DNA from: Deltaproteobacteria bacterium
GTDB lineage: Bacteria; Desulfobacterota; Deferrimicrobia; Deferrimicrobiales; Deferrimicrobiaceae
DNA: 10,230 nucleotides
Assembly: GCA_021802685.1 (NCBI GenBank)
Contig: JAJZRM010000070.1
Span: forward strand, 1-10,230
Reading direction: 5' to 3'
The notes beneath the pieces are model-generated. The model did no database searches, was not told the origin of the DNA, and worked only from the letters and a program-made list of their open reading frames with translations. The translations under genes and the position numbers were made by a program. Position 1 is the stretch's first letter; each line of letters opens with the position of its first letter. Below are positions 1-6,871 of this stretch, piece by piece.

Positions 1-353
1 CCTCCGAGCCCGACATCCTGCTGTACGACGAGCCCACGACGGGGCTGGACCCCATCATGGCCGACGTCATCAACGACCTGATCGTCTCGCTGCGCGGGCG
101 GCTGGGAGTCACCTCCATCACCATCACCCACGACATGGCGTCCGCCTACAAGATCGCGGACCAGATCGCCATGCTGTACAAGGGGAAGATCGTCGAAACG
201 GGAACCCCGGAAGAGATCCGCAACACGGCGAACCCGGTGGTCGCGCAGTTCGTGCAGGGCAGGGCCCGCGGCCCCATCACCGACGAGAACGAGGAGTTCG
301 TCCGCTTCGTCCGCTTGAGGGAGGAGGCGGAGGGTCCGGACAAGCCCCGATGA
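1..353 (+). CDS. mlaF: MlaF-type ABC transporter ATPase, C-terminal part (5' truncated by window edge)
   Basis: Only the last 116 residues are visible, reading from base 3 to the TGA at 351-353. They begin with the Walker B and D-loop stretch ILLYDEPTTGLDP, followed about 30 residues later by the H-switch in TITHDM, then the usual tail of ABC ATPases ending in GTPEEI and a FVQG segment. The FVQGRARGPI-type ending is typical of the Mla/Ttg2A/Mkl group that partners MlaE permeases and MCE proteins. The gene directly downstream on the same strand is an MCE protein, which supports that assignment over a generic ABC ATPase. Expected role: ATP hydrolysis on the cytoplasmic face, powering phospholipid transfer between inner and outer membrane. 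Walker A and the signature motif lie outside the window. An MlaE-like permease gene would be expected just upstream. Confidence 0.88.
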   Translation, partial: SEPDILLYDEPTTGLDPIMADVINDLIVSLRGRLGVTSITITHDMASAYKIADQIAMLYKGKIVETGTPEEIRNTANPVVAQFVQGRARGPITDENEEFVRFVRLREEAEGPDKPR

Positions 354-407
354 CGCGCGCGACGCCCGGAGGCCGCACGATTCGGAAGCGCGGTCCGCGG
401 GCGGTGA

Positions 408-447
408 TATATTATTTCCGTCTTTCGGCTTTGCCGGAACGAAAGAC
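408..447 (+). promoter_or_regulatory. AT-rich patch and leader hairpin upstream of the MCE gene
   Basis: The 111-bp gap between the ABC ATPase and the MCE gene holds an AT-rich island with overlapping TATATT (408-413) and TATTAT (410-415) in otherwise very GC-rich DNA. It is followed by a perfect 8-bp inverted repeat, GTCTTTCG (420-427) and CGAAAGAC (440-447), with a 12-base loop. An alternative fold pairs TTTCGGC with GCCGGAA around a TTT loop. I see no convincing -35 box at 16-18 bp. There is no U-tract after the stem, so an intrinsic terminator is unlikely. It may be an internal promoter whose transcript starts with a stabilising hairpin, or an mRNA processing site inside the operon. The repeat is directly seen; its role is a guess. 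Confidence 0.35.
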
Positions 448-464
448 AAGGGGGAGGGGCGTAG

Positions 465-1985
465 ATGTCAAGGGAAGCCCGGGTCGGGATCTTCGTCCTG
501 CTGGGGCTCGTCGTCCTCACGTACTTCACGTTCCGGGTCAGCAAGTGGGGGCTGATCGCGGAGAAGGGGTACAAGCTCACGGCCGACTTCGACTCGGTGG
601 CGGGGCTGGAGCCCAAGTCGGACGTGAAGATGGCGGGGGTGCCGATCGGGAAGGTCGAAGAGATCCAACTGGTCGGAAACCGCGCGCGGCTGGTCCTGCG
701 GATCCGCCCGGAATACCGCATCCCCGCGGACTCGACGGCCTCCATCCGGACGCAGGGGCTCCTCGGGGAAAGCTACGTGGAAATGATCCCGGGGAAGGAC
801 GCCCAGCGGTTCCTTCCCGCCGGGGGGCAGGTGGCCAGAACACAGGCGCCGACGAACCTCGACGACGTCGTGCGGAAACTGGGCACGATCGCGGAGGACG
901 TCCGGCGGGTCACGGCGAGCCTCTCCGAATCCTTGGGGACGGAAGAGGGGAAGCAGGCGATCAAGGACATCCTGCAGAACGTCCGGGCCACCACGGCCAC
1001 CTTGCGGACGGTCGTGACGGGGAACGAGCAACGGTTCGACCGCATCCTGGCGAATATCGACCGGCTGTCCGCGGACCTCTCCGACATCTCTTCGGCGAAC
1101 AAGGAGAACGTGCGCGTCGTCATCGCCAACCTGCGGGACTTCTCCACGACGCTCAAGGAAGAGGCCCCCGGGCTGATCGCCAAGCTCGAGAAGATGGGCG
1201 AGGGGGTCGGCAACGTGGTGGCGGACAACCGGGAGAACCTGAAGGAGAGCATCCAGAACCTGAAGACCGCCTCCGCGAAGCTCGACAACACCCTGGACTC
1301 CGCCGGGAAGGTCATGGCCAGGATCGAGCGGGGAGAGGGGACCCTGGGGATGCTCATCAGCGACAACACCGCCCACAACTCCATCACGGAAACGCTGGAG
1401 GGGATCAACAAGTACGTCCGCAAGTCGGAGACGCTGAAGACCTTCATCGACTACCGGCTCGAATGGCAGGAACGCCCCTCGGAGTACAAGCATTACGTCA
1501 ATCTGCGGATCCAGCCGACGGCCGACAAGTATTACCAGTTCGGCGTGGTGGACGATCCGCGGGGACGTTTCACCTCCAACACCTCGACGGTGATCACGAC
1601 CCCGCCCGGCACGGCCACGACGACCGTGGAGGAAAAGTACGACGACAAGTTGAAGTTCACCGCCCTGATCGCGAAGCGCTTTTTCGGGTTCACGGCGAAA
1701 GGGGGGGTGATCGAATCCACTGGCGGCGTCGGGTTCGATTACGAACTGCTGAAGGACCGCCTCACCGTGGGGGCGGATATCTACAACTTCTCCCGGAAGG
1801 ACCTGCCGCCGCATTTGAAGGTGTACGGGAACTATGATATCGTCAAAAACTTTTTCGTGACGGGCGGCGTGGACGATGCGCTTACGGACGAGAGGGATCT
1901 CCGGACGCTGTTCCTCGGGTTCGGCATCAAGTTCGCCGACGAGGACATCAAGACCCTCTTCGGGGCCGTTTCCATCAGACCGTAA
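465..1985 (+). CDS. mlaD: MCE/MlaD-family lipid-binding protein with β-rich C-terminal extension
   Basis: This 506-residue protein starts with a short cytoplasmic stub and one membrane helix (about residues 8-23). A canonical MCE domain follows (about 36-112): the segment around FDSVAGLEPKSDVKMAGVPIG and the LLGESYVEM strand are characteristic. Residues about 130-325 are long, charged and helical, with spaced LR/L heptad-like positions and the GTLGMLISD motif seen in many MCE proteins. From about 340 to the end the sequence changes to alternating hydrophobic/polar strands rich in G, Y and F, ending in LFLGFGIKF and VSIRP, which looks like an outer-membrane barrel or another β-sheet module. 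The family binds lipid and joins an MlaE/MlaF ABC complex; E. coli MlaD is only about 180 residues, so this is a long version. The ATG follows GGAGGGG by about 5 bases. The ABC ATPase gene lies upstream and purH 15 bp downstream. Confidence 0.9.
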   Translation: MSREARVGIFVLLGLVVLTYFTFRVSKWGLIAEKGYKLTADFDSVAGLEPKSDVKMAGVPIGKVEEIQLVGNRARLVLRIRPEYRIPADSTASIRTQGLLGESYVEMIPGKDAQRFLPAGGQVARTQAPTNLDDVVRKLGTIAEDVRRVTASLSESLGTEEGKQAIKDILQNVRATTATLRTVVTGNEQRFDRILANIDRLSADLSDISSANKENVRVVIANLRDFSTTLKEEAPGLIAKLEKMGEGVGNVVADNRENLKESIQNLKTASAKLDNTLDSAGKVMARIERGEGTLGMLISDNTAHNSITETLEGINKYVRKSETLKTFIDYRLEWQERPSEYKHYVNLRIQPTADKYYQFGVVDDPRGRFTSNTSTVITTPPGTATTTVEEKYDDKLKFTALIAKRFFGFTAKGGVIESTGGVGFDYELLKDRLTVGADIYNFSRKDLPPHLKVYGNYDIVKNFFVTGGVDDALTDERDLRTLFLGFGIKFADEDIKTLFGAVSIRP

Positions 1986-2000
1986 GGAAAGGCGAATACC

Positions 2001-3563
2001 ATGGCGAGGATCCACAGGGCGATCGTGAGCGTTTCCGACAAGGGCGGCGCGGCGGATTTCTGCCGCGCGCTGACCCGGCTGGGGATCGAGATCTACGCCT
2101 CCGGCGGGACGGCGAAGCTCCTGAGGGAGAAGAAGGTCCCGGTCCGGCTCATCGAGGAGTACACGGGTTTCCCCGAGATGCTCGACGGCCGCGTGAAAAC
2201 CTTGAACCCGATGATCCACGGGGGCCTTCTCGCGCTCCGGGAAAACCGGGAGCACATGAAGACCATCGGGAAGCACGGGATCGTCCCGTTCGACATGGTG
2301 GTGGTCAACCTCTATCCTTTCGAGGCGACGATCGCGCGCCCGGGGTGCTCCAGGGAGGATGCGATCGAGAACATCGACATCGGCGGGCCGTCGATGCTGC
2401 GCTCCGCCGCGAAGAACTGCCAGTCCGTGGCCGTTGTGTGCGACCCGGCGGATTACGGCGACATCCTGGGCAAGCTGAAGAAGGGCGCGGGAAACCTCGA
2501 CGGGCGGACCCTCGCGGAGCTCGGGCGGAAAGCCTTCGCCCTGACGGCGCGGTACGACGCGGCGATATCCAACTATCTCGGCGCGGGGGAAGGGGGGAAG
2601 GATCCGTTCCCGGTCACCTTCAGCGCGCAGTGGAGGAGGCGGCAGTCCCTCCGCTACGGGGAGAATCCCCACCAGTCCGCCGCCTTCTACGCGGATATCG
2701 TCCTGCCCGGAGAGCCGACGCTGGGCGGCGCGGTCCAGCTCCAGGGGAAGGAGCTCTCCTACAACAACATCGTGGACATCGACGCGGCCCTGCAGCTCGC
2801 TCTCGAGTTCCCCGTCCCGGCCGCGGTCATCATCAAGCACACGAACCCTTCCGGCGTCGGCACCTCGAAACGCCGCCTTGCGGACGCCTTCAAGAAGGCC
2901 CGGGAGTGCGATCCCGTGTCCGCCTACGGCGGCGTCCTGGGGTTCAACCGCCCGGTGAACGGGGAAACGGCGCGGGAGGTGGCCTGCACCTTTTTCGAGG
3001 CGGTCATCGCTCCGTCCTACGACAAGGAAGCGCGAAAGGTCCTCTCCGCCAAGGCGAACCTCCGGGTGCTTTCGACCGGGGGAGAGTTCCGGTGGTCCGA
3101 CGCCCGCGCCGTGGAAATGAAGAAGGTGAGCGGGGGGCTTCTCGTGCAGTCGACCGACCGGCACGTCCTCGACCCGGGGGATCTCAAGGTGGTGACCCGG
3201 CGCAAGCCCACGGAAGACGAGCTCGATGCGCTCCAGTTCGCCTGGAGGGTGTGCAAGCACGTCAAGTCCAACGCCATCGTGTACGCGATGAAGGACCGCA
3301 CGGTGGGCGTGGGGGCGGGGCAGATGAGCCGCGTGGACTCTGCGAAGATCGCCGTCATGAAGGCGAACCATCCCACGCAGGGGACGGTGGTCGCCTCGGA
3401 CGCGTTCTTCCCCTTCCGGGACGGCCTCGACGTGGCCGCGAAGGCGGGCGCCACGGCCGCGATCCAGCCGGGCGGCTCCGTCCGGGACGCCGAGGTGATC
3501 GCCGCGGCGGACGAGCACGGGATGGCGATGGTCTTCACCGGCGTGCGGCACTTCCGGCACTGA
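2001..3563 (+). CDS. purH: Bifunctional AICAR transformylase / IMP cyclohydrolase PurH
   Basis: It catalyses the last two steps of de novo IMP synthesis: formyl transfer from 10-formyl-THF to AICAR, then ring closure of FAICAR, in the cytosol. The length of 520 residues is normal for the family. The N-terminal MGS-like cyclohydrolase domain (about 1-130) contains IVSVSDK, YASGGTAKLL and GRVKTLNPMIHGG, with the lysine at residue 66. The transformylase domain carries RYGENPHQ (218-225), the catalytic Lys279-His280 pair in IKHTNPSG, and the family ending SDAFFPFRDG, IQPGGS and VFTGVRHFRH. The start is set by AGGAAAGG 8-15 bases upstream. There is no room for a promoter behind the MCE stop, so transcription from the mla genes is likely. 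The gene ends with tandem in-frame stops TGA TAG. No key residue appears to be missing. Confidence 0.98.
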   Translation: MARIHRAIVSVSDKGGAADFCRALTRLGIEIYASGGTAKLLREKKVPVRLIEEYTGFPEMLDGRVKTLNPMIHGGLLALRENREHMKTIGKHGIVPFDMVVVNLYPFEATIARPGCSREDAIENIDIGGPSMLRSAAKNCQSVAVVCDPADYGDILGKLKKGAGNLDGRTLAELGRKAFALTARYDAAISNYLGAGEGGKDPFPVTFSAQWRRRQSLRYGENPHQSAAFYADIVLPGEPTLGGAVQLQGKELSYNNIVDIDAALQLALEFPVPAAVIIKHTNPSGVGTSKRRLADAFKKARECDPVSAYGGVLGFNRPVNGETAREVACTFFEAVIAPSYDKEARKVLSAKANLRVLSTGGEFRWSDARAVEMKKVSGGLLVQSTDRHVLDPGDLKVVTRRKPTEDELDALQFAWRVCKHVKSNAIVYAMKDRTVGVGAGQMSRVDSAKIAVMKANHPTQGTVVASDAFFPFRDGLDVAAKAGATAAIQPGGSVRDAEVIAAADEHGMAMVFTGVRHFRH

Positions 3564-3588
3564 TAGGAAAGAGGTTCGAGGGGGGAGA

Positions 3589-4875
3589 ATGGGACTTTCG
3601 GTTCTCGTGGTGGGCGGCGGCGGCCGGGAGCACGCCCTGGCGTGGAAGATCGCCCGCAGCCCGCTCGTCTCGAAGATCTACGCCGCGCCGGGGAATCCCG
3701 GGATCGCGGAACACGCCGAGTGCGTGGCGATTGCGGCGGACGACCTCCAGGGGCTTCGCGGTTTCGCGGCGGCGAAGAAGATCGACCTCACCGTGGTGGG
3801 CCCGGAGGCGCCCCTGGCGGGGGGCCTCGCCGACCTGCTGACGGCGGAAGGGCTCCTGGTGTGCGGCCCGGACCGTTCGGGGGCGCGGATGGAAGGGTCG
3901 AAGGTCTTCATGAAGAATATCCTCCGGAAATACGGAATCCCCACCGCCGATTTCCGGGTGTTCGACGACTACGACGAGGCGGAAGCGCATGTCCTGACGC
4001 GGAAGCTGCCCGTGGTGATCAAGGCCGACGGCTTGGCGGCGGGGAAAGGCGTGGCCGTGGCGCAGACCTACGAAGAGGCGGTGTCGTTCCTCCGGGACGT
4101 GATGGAGCGCCGCGTCTTCGGTTCCGCCGGAGACCGGGTCGTTGTCGAGGATTGCCTCTCCGGCGAGGAGGCGTCGTACATCGTCTTCACCGACGGGACC
4201 AAGGTGGTCCCGTTGCCGTCCTCCCAGGACCACAAGCGGATCGGCGACGGCGACACGGGCCCCAACACGGGGGGGATGGGCGCGTACTCCCCCGCCCCGG
4301 TCGTGACGCCGAAGGTCGAGGAGCGGGTGATCCGGGAGATCTTCGAGCCGCTGCTCGCGGGATTGCGCTCGGAGGGGATCTCGTACCGCGGCATCCTGTA
4401 CGCGGGGCTCATGATCGAAAACGGCGTCCCGCGGGTCCTCGAGTTCAACGTCCGGTTCGGCGACCCGGAGGCCCAGCCGCTCTTCCTGCGGCTTTCGAGC
4501 GATCTCGTTCCGCTGCTCCTCCAGTGCGCGCAGGGGAAGATCACCGACGCGAAGATGGAGATCGACCCCCGCCCCACGGTGTGCGTCGTGATGGCCTCCG
4601 GCGGGTACCCGGGGGCATACGCCAAGGGACATCCCATCGAGGGGATCGCGGAGGCGGAAGGCGGGGAAGGCGTCGTCGTGTTCCACGCCGGGACGGCGAT
4701 TTCGGACGGACGGCTCGTGAACAACGGCGGCCGGGTGCTCGGCGTCACCGCGATCGACGACACGCTCAAGGGGGCGATCGCCCGCGCGTACCGGGCCGTC
4801 GACGCGATCCACTGGGAAGGCGCCTACTTCCGGAGCGACATCGGCAGGAAGGCGATGGGGAGGGGGGCGGCGTGA
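3589..4875 (+). CDS. purD: Phosphoribosylamine-glycine ligase (GAR synthetase) PurD
   Basis: PurD performs the second step of purine synthesis: ATP-dependent joining of glycine to phosphoribosylamine. Its 428 residues match the usual family length. The N-terminal signature VVGGGGREHALAW spans residues 7-19, and APGNPGIA follows at 33-40. The ATP-grasp core shows VIKADGLAAGKGV (143-155), then GDTGPNTGGMGAYSP (221-235) and the metal-binding EFNVRFGDPE (285-294). The C-terminal domain ends normally with the NGGRVLGVTA strand. The ATG lies directly behind a purine-rich GAGGGGGGAGA ribosome-binding stretch, 25 bp after purH. The TGA stop shares its A with the ATG of purE, which predicts translational coupling. 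Confidence 0.98.
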   Translation: MGLSVLVVGGGGREHALAWKIARSPLVSKIYAAPGNPGIAEHAECVAIAADDLQGLRGFAAAKKIDLTVVGPEAPLAGGLADLLTAEGLLVCGPDRSGARMEGSKVFMKNILRKYGIPTADFRVFDDYDEAEAHVLTRKLPVVIKADGLAAGKGVAVAQTYEEAVSFLRDVMERRVFGSAGDRVVVEDCLSGEEASYIVFTDGTKVVPLPSSQDHKRIGDGDTGPNTGGMGAYSPAPVVTPKVEERVIREIFEPLLAGLRSEGISYRGILYAGLMIENGVPRVLEFNVRFGDPEAQPLFLRLSSDLVPLLLQCAQGKITDAKMEIDPRPTVCVVMASGGYPGAYAKGHPIEGIAEAEGGEGVVVFHAGTAISDGRLVNNGGRVLGVTAIDDTLKGAIARAYRAVDAIHWEGAYFRSDIGRKAMGRGAA

Positions 4876-5363
4876 TGGAGCCCAAGGTGCTGATCCTCAT
4901 GGGTAGCGCTTCCGATGCCGATACGATGCGGGGAGCGGCGGAAGTCCTCGAAAGCTACGGGATCCCGTACAAGTTGACGGTCTCCTCGGCCCACCGCACG
5001 CCCGAACGGACCCGTTCCCTCGCGCGGGACGCCGAGAAAGAGGGTTATTGCGTCATCATCGCCGGCGCGGGGGCGGCCGCGCATCTCGCCGGGGCCGTGG
5101 CCGCCGAAACGGTGCTCCCCGTGATCGGGGTGCCGCTTTCCGGGTCGGCGCTTTCCGGGTTCGACGCGCTCCTCTCCACGGTCCAGATGCCGGCGGGCGT
5201 CCCGGTGGCCACGGTGGCCATCGGGAAAGCGGGGGCGCAGAACGCCGGGCACCTCGCCGCGCAGATCCTGTCGCTGCTGTCGAAGGAACTCCGCGAGAAG
5301 GTCCGCGCCCGCCGGAAGGACCTCGCCGACTCCCTGGAAGATTCCGCAAAAGGGTTTTCATGA
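4875..5363 (+). CDS. purE: N5-carboxyaminoimidazole ribonucleotide mutase PurE (class I)
   Basis: The 162-residue product moves the carboxyl group from N5-CAIR to CAIR in purine synthesis. Motifs: LMGSASDADTM near the N-terminus (8-18), the catalytic-histidine region SSAHRTPERT (38-47), IIAGAGAAAHLAG (61-73), PVIGVP (82-87), VQMPAGVPVATVAIGKAG (103-120) and NAGHLAAQIL. This matches class I PurE of bacteria, which normally needs PurK to supply N5-CAIR; no purK is in the window. The start codon overlaps the purD stop in TGATG. The reading frame is open far upstream, so the true start must be read from homology and the overlap; MEPKVLILMGS fits the family N-terminus well. One small oddity is Ala72, where many relatives have Pro (AHLPG). 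The last 25 residues form a charged helical tail. Confidence 0.96.
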   Translation: MEPKVLILMGSASDADTMRGAAEVLESYGIPYKLTVSSAHRTPERTRSLARDAEKEGYCVIIAGAGAAAHLAGAVAAETVLPVIGVPLSGSALSGFDALLSTVQMPAGVPVATVAIGKAGAQNAGHLAAQILSLLSKELREKVRARRKDLADSLEDSAKGFS

Positions 5364-6232
5364 TTTTCCTGTCGCCCGAATGCTTCCCCTGTCTCCTCCG
5401 CCAGGCGGACCTCGCCGCGCGGGCTCAGAAGGCCGGCGACGAAGCGCGGGTCGCCATCGCGGCCAAGGTCTGCGCGATGATGCGCGACCTTCCCTCCCGG
5501 AAGGAGATCCCCGCGGAGACCGCCACGCGGCTGCAGGCCCTGCTGCGCGAAACGCTCGGGACGGACGACCCGTTCGGGCCGATGAAGGAGCGGCATCTTT
5601 CCCGCTTCGGGGACATGGCGAAATGGGCCGAGGGCCTCGTGGCCGCGTCGCCGGATCCGTGGGCCGCCGCCGTGTGGATGTCCGCCTTCGGCAACATCAT
5701 GGATTCCGGCATCATCGAACAGGAAGACATGGACCGGGAGATCGCGTCGATCGCGGCGGGGATCCGGGAGTTCCGGCTTCCCGCCCGGTTCCGTTCGCTC
5801 CTCCTCGCGGCGGACCGGATCGGCGTCCTCCTGGACAACGCCGGGGAGGCCGCCTTCGACGTGCCGCTCCTTTCGCTCCTGGCCTCGCGCGGAAAATCGT
5901 TCTGGATCGGGGTGAAGGGCGGCCCGGTCATCGACGACCTGACGCGGGACGACGCGGAGCGGCTGGGGCTTTCCGCCTTCGGCGAGATCGTATCGAACGG
6001 GAACCGCGGGGTGGGCACCGTCCTGGAACTCTGCCCGGAGCCGTTCCGGGAACGCCTCGCGTCTTCCCGCCTGATCCTTTCCAAGGGGCAGGGGAACTTC
6101 GAGACGCTGGTGGGGCGCGTCCCCAACGCGTATTACCTCCTTCGGTGCAAGTGCCCCGTCGTTTCCCGGGCCGTGGGGCGGCCGGAAGGGGAATCCCTCA
6201 TACTGGACGCGGAAGGGAGGCACGCGGAATGA
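5360..6232 (+). CDS. DUF89 / ARMT1-like metal-dependent phosphatase family protein
   Basis: This is a 290-residue member of the DUF89 family (PF01937). Characterised eukaryotic members are metal-dependent phosphatases that remove damaged or surplus sugar phosphates and related metabolites. Supporting features: the N-terminal PECFPCLLRQA with a CxxC at 8/11, VLLDNAGE (157-163) with the Asp159-Asn160 metal pair, VKGGPVIDDLT (185-195) with the conserved Lys186 and Asp193, and SKGQGNFETL (241-250). YYLLRCKCPVV follows near the C-terminus. In the third motif many relatives have N-D where this one has D-D at 192-193. The ATG at 5360 overlaps the purE TGA as ATGA, and its own TGA overlaps the next ATG the same way. 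The substrate cannot be read from sequence; a purine-pathway phosphometabolite is a reasonable hypothesis from the operon only. Confidence 0.88.
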   Translation: MIFLSPECFPCLLRQADLAARAQKAGDEARVAIAAKVCAMMRDLPSRKEIPAETATRLQALLRETLGTDDPFGPMKERHLSRFGDMAKWAEGLVAASPDPWAAAVWMSAFGNIMDSGIIEQEDMDREIASIAAGIREFRLPARFRSLLLAADRIGVLLDNAGEAAFDVPLLSLLASRGKSFWIGVKGGPVIDDLTRDDAERLGLSAFGEIVSNGNRGVGTVLELCPEPFRERLASSRLILSKGQGNFETLVGRVPNAYYLLRCKCPVVSRAVGRPEGESLILDAEGRHAE

Positions 6233-6864
6233 CCCGCCTGGTCCGGTTGGATGCGGAACGGCTGGTGTACCTCCCGCCGGAAGTGATCGTCTCCCTTCGG
6301 GACGGGGGGGTGGTGATCTGTCCGACCGACACCTTGTACGGACTCGCCGTGGACCCGCTCTCCGGGGCGGGCCTGTCCCGCCTGGTCACCGCGAAGAGCC
6401 GCGACCGGGGGAAACCGATCCCGTTGCTCCTGTCCGGGGCGGGAGAGGCAGGGCGCTGGGCCCGTTACGTCCCGGAAGCGGCGTCCCGTCTGATGAAGCG
6501 TTTCTGGCCGGGCGCGCTCACCTTGGTATTGCCCGCGGAACCGGGGATCCACCCCGCTGTCACCGGGGGGGGCGACACGGTGGGCCTTCGCGTCCCCGAC
6601 CACCCGATTCCCAGGGCGCTGGCGAGGGGCGTTTCCGGGGCCATCACCGGGACGTCCGCGAACCGCGGCGGAAATCCGGGGGTATGGAACACCCCCGAGG
6701 AAATCGTCCGCGAATTCACCGGGGAGGTGGATTGGATCCTGTGGGACGGCCCGGCCGCATCGCCCGGTTCGACCGTGGTCCGGATGACGGACGAGCATCC
6801 GGTGCTGCTGCGGGAAGGGGCCATCCCGTTCCGCGCCATCACGGAATTCCTGGAGAAGGAGTGA
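6229..6864 (+). CDS. tsaC: YrdC-domain L-threonylcarbamoyladenylate synthase (TsaC-type)
   Basis: This 211-residue protein is a stand-alone YrdC domain. It lacks the extra C-terminal domain of Sua5, so TsaC-type is the better name. The family makes threonylcarbamoyl-AMP from threonine, bicarbonate and ATP, the donor for t6A at position 37 of ANN-decoding tRNAs. Motifs in order: VICPTDTLYGLAVDP (29-43), the KSR pair Lys56/Arg58 before GKPIPLLL (61-68), RFWPGALTLVLP (91-102), VGLRVPDHP (118-126), TGTSANRGG (140-148) and PGSTVVR (179-185). The K-x-R and S-x-N residues needed for the tsaC reaction are present, which argues against the less understood YciO paralogue. The ATG overlaps the DUF89 stop as ATGA. 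AAGGAG near the 3' end serves the next gene. Assignment as the cell's only t6A synthase is not provable here. Confidence 0.9.
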   Translation: MTRLVRLDAERLVYLPPEVIVSLRDGGVVICPTDTLYGLAVDPLSGAGLSRLVTAKSRDRGKPIPLLLSGAGEAGRWARYVPEAASRLMKRFWPGALTLVLPAEPGIHPAVTGGGDTVGLRVPDHPIPRALARGVSGAITGTSANRGGNPGVWNTPEEIVREFTGEVDWILWDGPAASPGSTVVRMTDEHPVLLREGAIPFRAITEFLEKE

Positions 6865-6871
6865 CCGCCGC

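Noticed and set aside
381..413. A full sigma-70 promoter before the MCE gene
   Set aside because: The TATATT/TATTAT island is present, but nothing resembling TTGACA lies 16-18 bp upstream.
350..1837. A 495-codon plus-strand frame overlapping the MCE gene
   Set aside because: It is out of frame with the MCE protein, which is supported by clear motifs, and its Arg/Gly-rich translation is typical of a GC shadow.
468..3560. A very long open frame (about 1,030 codons) on the minus strand opposite the MCE and purH genes
   Set aside because: It mirrors two well-recognised plus-strand genes, and its translation is dominated by R, G, P, H, D and V with no recognisable domain. High third-position GC leaves antisense frames free of stops.
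3535..4812. A 425-codon minus-strand frame opposite purD
   Set aside because: Low-complexity translation without motifs, and fully covered by purD.
5134..5160. Tandem copies of CGCTTTCCGGGT with a 15-bp period inside purE
   Set aside because: They encode the LSG-x-x-LSG stretch that aligns with the conserved GVPxxSxALSG region of PurE, so codon choice explains the repeat.
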